The notes under the pieces: model-generated
What the model was told of the DNA's origin: nothing
The model's database searches: none
What the model saw: the letters and a program-made list of their open reading frames with translations, nothing else
Program-made: the position numbers and the translations under genes
Assembly (NCBI GenBank): GCA_034769895.1
Contig: CM068367.1
Span: 86,109,654 to 86,173,653 of the forward strand
Direction of reading: 5' to 3'
Source of the DNA: Magicicada septendecula
Taxonomy: Eukaryota > Arthropoda > Insecta > Hemiptera > Cicadidae
Length of the DNA stretch: 64,000 bases
Shown: one piece after another, positions 58,352 through 64,000 of the stretch
Numbering within the stretch: position 1 is the stretch's first letter
Layout of the letters: each line of letters opens with the position of its first letter

Positions 58352-60044
58352 ATATATTATAACGATTCATATTAGCGTCCTAACTGAGCGTTATATGAAA
58401 GGGTCTGACGGAAGGAGCATAGCAGCGTAAGCAAGAGAGAGAGCGTACAATCGCAGCCATCTCACTCTAACCTCGTCACAGCGACATCCGATGCCGGTAC
58501 AAACATGAAATTTTACGCAATACAAATTATCAGTTCAACCTGTGATAACTTAAAAACTAATAAATATACAGCAATTCTGAAAACAGCATTGTATTCAACA
58601 AGTGAAGCTTTATAAGTAGCCACAATCTCAGTTAATATAATTAACAATTGAAGAAGTTATACGGAAGACATACGCCAAAAGGAATAACGAGAGAATTATG
58701 CTACGTAGGAATTAGGTGTTTTCACACACACACAGATATAGACCTAAGCAACAATATTCTGTGGTCAGATCTTTGAAAACACGTTTGCAAATACCTATAA
58801 TCAATCGATTTGCAAACACAGGAAGTACGATTTTAACTAGAAATTCTCTGCAGTTTCAAACCTGTCACGGGGTGTTTTGTCGACCTGTTCGAGATTGTCA
58901 AAACTGGAAAAACGCATGATTTATTTGAACAACCAATCAGCATCCAGTATTTAAAACTGATGCCAACTCAAAGCGAGGGGTAGCATCACTCTTCGGTCGG
59001 ATCTTCAATACACTAGACGTGTATAAATAATGTACAGAAATTTTTTCAATCACGCAAAAGCGTAATTAAGTTCAAATTCGAGAAGTAGTCCGCAGTGTAG
59101 ATGAACTAATACCGTTCAATAACTCTCGCTGCGTAAAACAAAGTTAATTAATTAATCATCAGCCGTGAAGGACCTGTGCGACAGAAGGCTACAGCATCTG
59201 TAATTGCCAGGGTATCTTCAACAGCATTGATCAACATCAATTCTTCTGTGCAAAACCATCAAAAGGAGGACCTCTACGGATTCCTATCTTCGGTCAACGC
59301 ATCAAACAGTAAGAAATAGATTCATTGATCAATGAAATAAGCACTAAACAAATAATAAAAGCAATAAACAATTTTTAAAAAGACACTAAGCATTTCACAC
59401 TTTGTATTTTAATTATAAGATTAGCTCTAATATAGTATAGGAGTGTTGAATGGAAAGTGGGGTGTAGTATTGGACTTGCAAATTATTGCAGACCTGTTCT
59501 TTAGCACTGGTTTGGGAGATAGCAATCTCTTAATTAAACCAGATAAGAGCCATAGGTCGTTTGAACGTTTTAATCGTTACTTTTCACACTCACTCAGTAA
59601 TTATAAGTGTTATGGTAGAAATAAGTCCTACCATTAGCCTAATCAAGTTTAAAAATAATTAATTAAAACGTTAATTAAAATAATCAAGCAAATATTAAAG
59701 TGTTATTTGTAACGATTCCCCTTGAAAACCACAATCACTGAACGAATCCTGAGAAAGAGTGTCTTCATGCGCTGAGCTAAGCTGAAACCGTGTCATTTGT
59801 ATCTGGGATTTGTTCTGGCGCCCAGGTAAAGTAATATCACGGGTAAGTAACATTTTATCTAACATTAAAAATATTAGATAATTGTGTTAGATGAAAGGGA
59901 GCGTCGTATAGATTTGTCGCCGCAACTAAGGGGCACGAGTAAATCACCAAATTTATATATAAAAATAAGTTTTGTAAAAATTTGGCGCGACCAACTAAGA
60001 AGCTCGATTAAATTACCAAATTTAGCACAAAAGAAAGTTATATA
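58352..60044 (+). repeat. 5' LTR of element C
   Basis: The start is fixed by alignment with 63566. The 3' limit is inferred from GTTATATA (60037-60044) followed after four bases by TGGCGC, like the primer-site spacing in element A. Two similar TGGCGC sites lie upstream at 59817 and 59983, so shorter LTRs are possible. The 3' copy is cut by the window end, so the limit cannot be tested here. Confidence 0.6.
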
Positions 60045-60169
60045 ATTTGGCGCTGCTTTTACCCAAGTGATTAGTTAAATTGTAATATTAATAAATTTGA
60101 AAAGAAGTGGAATTCAAGGTTACAAAAAACTGTTAAATAATTGTTAAATTAATTTGTTAAAAATAAAAA

Positions 60170-61784
60170 ATGGCTAAATCATCAGCAGTAGATATGGCAG
60201 CAATTGAGCAAATGTTTAAGCAGTTGACCACTAAAATGGATGATACAAATAGTAAAATTGATAGTACGAGTAGTAAATTATCTAGTGAAATAAAAGATAC
60301 TAATAATAAAATCGAAATTACTAATAGTAAGCTTGAAAATAAAATTGAAAGTACAAATAGTCAATTAAATATTAAAACTGAAAAAATAGAAAGTAAAATT
60401 GATGAAAATAATAAAAGTTTAGAAGAAAGAAATCAAAAATTGATAACAGATGTTAATAATAAAATTGAACAAACTAATAAATATTTGTCTAGCCACATAG
60501 AACAAAGTAGTAAAGAAGCTACATTTAAAATAGATGAAGAAATATCTAATTTAGCTAGTAAATAGATAGTACTAATAATAAAATAGATGAGAGTAATATT
60601 AGGTTTGATAAGCATACTGAAGAGGTTAAAACTACGCTAGAAGAGTTTAGGAAACAAGTAAACACTAATTTTCGCCGTCAAGACGAGAAACTAAATAAGT
60701 TTAGAAACGAATTTCATGAAAGGTTAGAACAAAAAGTAACCCTCATTAATCAACAATTCAGCGAAGTAACAGCTGAATTAAAAACACAAACACTTCTAAA
60801 TAAAGAAGAAATCCAGAATACTAGGGAAGAGTGTACCCAACTGGGAGAAAATATTAAAGAAGTTAAGAAACAGGTAGAGAGTAAGGCTAACAGTGACGAA
60901 GTACATCAAAAAGTGGAACAGCAGTTGAAGGTAATGCGGGAAGATCTGACTAAAGCAATGAAGTCACAGCAAACCAAAGTAGTAAGGTGTGGCGGCTATA
61001 AGGAAGAACCGGAAAACCTTGCATTTACAGGAAACCCACATGAGAATCCTGTGGAATTTCTAAAGCTGTTTGAGGCGTATGTAGCTCGTGTAAATCCACT
61101 GATGGACGACGAGGACAAGAAGGACATGTTAGGCCGATTTCTCAAGAATTGGGCAGGTACGTGGTGGAAAGTCATCTCGGACAGAGTCCAAACCTACTCA
61201 GACTTCACAGAGAAAAATTCCTTGCTCAGTACTGGAATGTTCAGATATAAAGAAGGGTACGCGATCATCTAGAATTTGGTAAGTATCACCCGTCAATGAA
61301 TATGACAACCACCAATTATGTACTTAACGTAATAGCGCAAGTTAAGCATCTAACACCACCAATAGAAGAGAGAGACTTAGTGTATAAGCTAGCGCATCAT
61401 TTCTCAGAACGCACTAGAGTAGCAACCACTACTAGAGGGGTGGATACGCTAGAAAAGTTCATAATGGTTGTAGATAAGTGTCAAGACTTAGAGAGGGACC
61501 TACAGCGTGTAAGTAATCAGCTGAGTAACTACTCTAGAGGCGATCATCAAGAACCAACTTTCCACTCAACTAAGAGAAGAGACAATGAACGCCCGAAAGA
61601 AAAAAGGTTTACCCCATATCCGGGTAATAAACCACAAAATCGACCGGAATTGGAGGAGAAGGGTAGAAGTAGGAGTATAGAAAACAAACCAAATAAAGGT
61701 TATAAAGTGTGTAAAACAACTATAACCTCTACCGAGCAGCAACCGTCGACTAGTAAAATGAATACGGGAAACCACTGCAGGTAG
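60170..61784 (+). pseudogene. Gypsy Gag with N-terminal coiled coil
   Basis: MAKSSAVDMAAIEQMFKQLT opens a coiled coil rich in N, K, S and T, with repeats of the form 'T-N-S-K-I/L-x-x-K-I' (60230-60540). A frame change at about 60563 and more coiled coil follow to about 60970. The retrotransposon capsid domain is at 61010-61500 (NPVEFLKLFEAYVARVNPLM, GRFLKNWAGTWWKVI, with a shift at about 61270). The C-terminal part is basic, and no CCHC zinc knuckle is visible. The N-terminal design matches the Gag-like ORF of element A. Confidence 0.8.
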
Positions 61785-61818
61785 AAAAGAAACAAAACTA
61801 AACCTACCATTACCTGCA

Positions 61819-63147
61819 GTGAAATCACCAAAGAAAACAGGTAAAAAGAACGTAACTAATAATATAAAACAAGTGAGCGATAGGGAGTTCTTGTTAAAAG
61901 AAGAGCAAGAAGTGGGTAGAAACCATTATCCTGAATGTCCGGAAATAATTTGTAAGATCAGTATTCTACTAGTAAGAGCGCTTATAGACACTGGCAGCGA
62001 AGTTACCTGTGTCAGCTCAAAGTTTGTAGATAATAGTCAGTTGCGAAATTGTCCCAGACTACCCGTAAAACATTGTAATGTACAGGGAGCCACTGGAGCC
62101 AAAATGCAAAAGATAACTGAACAAATATATTTACCTGTCAATTTAAATGGTAACCAAACCCAAATTGTAGCTCTTATAGTCCCGAAACTCATTCATGATT
62201 GTATTATTGGGGTAGATACGTTACTTGAATGGAAAGCAAAAATAAATTTTAAAAGAAATACCATTACGATGGAAATTAATACAAATAAAATTAATGTAAG
62301 TATTAAAGAGTTTAAGCATTGGAAGTCGGTAAGTGTAATGAAGAACTGTAAGCAGCTAAAGTCATTTCTAGGTTTAGCTAACTACTATCAGAAGTTTACA
62401 AGTAAATACGGGGAAAGTACTGTTCCATTGTTAAAGTTGTTAAACAAAGGGATTAAATGGAAGTGGACAAAGGACCACGATGAAGCGCTGCAACAAGTGA
62501 AAAGTCTTTTTATAAATACTGTTGTATTAAATCATCCAATGATAGGAGAAAGATTTTACTTGCAAACAGACGCCAGCAATATTGCTATTGGAGCACAATT
62601 GTATCAGATTGATGAGAAGGGCTAAAAAGCGGCATTAGGATTTGTAAGTCGCACACTTAAAGGGGCAGAATTAACCTATTTTACGACAGAAAAAGAGCTA
62701 TTAGCGATAGTGCATAGCCTGTCAAAGTTTAGAAGTTATATTCTGTGTGCTAAACTTACTATAATCACCGACTATAAGGCGTTAGTATTTTTATTAAAGT
62801 GTAAATTGCTAGGTGCTCATCTGACTCGTTGGATCTTGGCTATACAAGAGTATCAATTTGAAATACAATATTGTAAAGCGAAAGACAACTTGGTAGCAGA
62901 TGTACTCAGTAGAAATCCACCATCAGAAAACAACATGGAAACAGATAACATTAAATGTAGTAGCAATGATATTGGTATTTACGCGGTGAAGCATATAACA
63001 AAACCTGAAGTAGTTAGACGACTTAAGGAAATAGGAACTCATCAACAACAAGACCCTAGGATTAGTGTAGCTTGGAGGAGTGCAGTTACCAACACCAAAC
63101 CAGGAGTTTCTATATATGGAGGTAAGCGATATAAGCTGTTCCCATAG
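61819..63147 (+). pseudogene. Gypsy Pol: protease joined to RNase H by an internal deletion
   Basis: One frame with a single in-frame TAA at 62623. The aspartic protease has LIDTGSEVTCVSSKF with an intact DTGS triad (about 61985) and ends IIGVDTLLEWKAKINF. The next recognisable block is already the reverse transcriptase end, LKSFLGLANYYQKFTSKYGE (about 62360), so the polymerase palm and fingers, including YxDD, were deleted near 62330 without breaking the frame. RNase H follows: FYLQTDASNIAIGAQLY, then TEKELLAIVHSLSKFRSYIL and ITDYKALVFL, ending DNLVADVLSRNPP. The integrase is absent. Confidence 0.88.
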
Positions 63148-63565
63148 GAGGAAGAATAAACAAAATATTGACCCATAAAGAAATAATAGTTTGAGCCAAT
63201 AAGGTATGAGAGTCAAACATGGTCAAATAAAATAAATATATAATTGTTTTGAATCAAGGTCAATGATAATAATAATACATTTTATTTAAATAAATGTTAG
63301 TATTGTTATTTAAATTATTGACATTAATTAAGCCAAAATGATGATTAAAATATTAATGGTCATATAAATTTCCAATATACCATGTTAGGTTAAGTAACAT
63401 TGTAATATTTAGTTATAAGATAGATGTAAGGAAAATTGGATTAGTGCAAGTTTTGTGCGGGAAAAAGTGCGAAAGAATGAGAAAATTTTTCGTCAGTGTA
63501 AAACTGTACATTAGAAAAAAATTAATGATTTATAAAATAATCAATTTTTTTATGCCGAGTGGGGG
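63148..63565 (+). other. 3' untranslated part of element C
   Basis: AT-rich and non-coding, ending in the polypurine tract AGTGGGGG. The missing integrase would normally lie between 63147 and here. Confidence 0.7.
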
Positions 63566-63931
63566 TATATATAACGATTCATATTAGCGTCCTAACTGAG
63601 CGTTATATGAAAGGGTCTGATGGAGGGAGTATAGCAGCGTAAGCAAGAGAGAGAGCGTACAATCGCAGCCATCTCACTCTAACCTTGTCACAGCGGCATC
63701 CGATGCCAGTACAAACATGAAATTTTACTCAATACAAATTATCAGTTCAACCTGTGATAACTTAAAAACTAATAAATATACAGCAATTCTGAAAACAGCA
63801 TTGTATTCAGCAAGTGAAGCTTTATAAGTAGCCGCAATCTCAGTTAATATAATTAACAATTGAAGAAGTTATACGGAAGACGTACGCCAAAAGGAATAAC
63901 GAGAGAATTATGCTACGTAGGAATTAGGTGT

Positions 63932-64000
<69 letters not shown>
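63566..64000 (+). repeat. 3' LTR of element C (partial)
   Basis: Matches 58352-58730 with few differences. From 63937 to the end it is a (CA)n run of at least 31 units, where the 5' LTR has about five (58725-58735). Confidence 0.9.

Larger units (their letters stand above)
58352..64000 (+). mobile_element. Gypsy-type LTR retrotransposon C, defective, cut by the window end
   Basis: The 5' LTR (58352-60044) and the start of the 3' LTR (63566 on) enclose gag, protease and a deleted pol. The LTRs begin with TATATA...TAACGATTC rather than TG, and the 5' LTR seems to end GTTATATA, giving an inverted terminal match. The polypurine tract is AGTGGGGG (63558-63565). Integrase and most of the reverse transcriptase are missing. 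Confidence 0.88.

Noticed and set aside
1..64000. CRISPR arrays, operons, bacterial signals
   Set aside because: No regularly spaced short repeats with unique spacers; spliced exons and eukaryotic transposons show nuclear animal DNA.

Overview
The window reads as nuclear DNA of an insect (arthropod): AT-rich, dominated by nested transposable elements of insect-typical families (Ty3/gypsy, BEL/Pao, Penelope-like, mariner, Tigger/pogo, hAT, a Sola-like DDE family, tRNA-SINEs), with spliced host exons. No species is claimed. The amount of inserted DNA suggests a large genome.

Host gene: the only host gene I can support is Nup155 (nuclear pore scaffold; Drosophila Nup154), on the minus strand. 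Four consecutive coding exons lie at 55228-55475, 50400-50573, 20625-20733 and 8146-8327. All have AG/GT borders and their phases agree (0, 0, 1), giving about 237 continuous residues. Introns are about 4.7, 29.7 and 12.3 kb. Almost everything else in the window is mobile DNA inside these introns.

Layout. 345-7761: LTR element A, two near-identical 2.37-kb LTRs around a single coiled-coil gag-like ORF and no pol. 7914-8060: mariner scrap, then Nup155 exon D. About 8807-12770: decayed DNA transposon with a palindromic repeat end, its transposase cut by a tRNA-SINE. 12966-16286: solo LTR B1. 16534-17847: mariner with mutated catalytic residues. 17981-19785: decayed Tigger (minus). 20625-20733: exon C. 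21459-31773: Sola-like transposon with about 0.65-kb inverted repeats and a 4-bp target duplication, invaded by a nearly intact hAT (23030-25851) and solo LTR B2 (28325-31392). About 32160-45680: remnant transposase split by a BEL/Pao element (33039-45434), itself holding a solo LTR (36338-37865), an inverted Penelope-like pair (38018-39841) and a DD41D mariner (42175-43505). 47885-50199: long-inverted-repeat element without transposase. 50400-50573: exon B. 50830-51660: mariner scrap. 54451-54756: LINE scrap. 55228-55475: exon A. 58352 to the window end: defective gypsy element C, its 3' LTR running off the window inside a (CA)n tract.

The most interesting signals: (1) two predicted 45-nt hammerhead ribozymes in the Penelope-like pair; (2) repeated 'LTR end plus primer-binding-site-like' modules at the 3' ends of LTRs in three gypsy-type families, as if LTRs had grown by swallowing successive primer-binding sites; (3) a palindromic end structure on the transposon at 8.8 kb; (4) the insertion chronology that can be read from the nesting.
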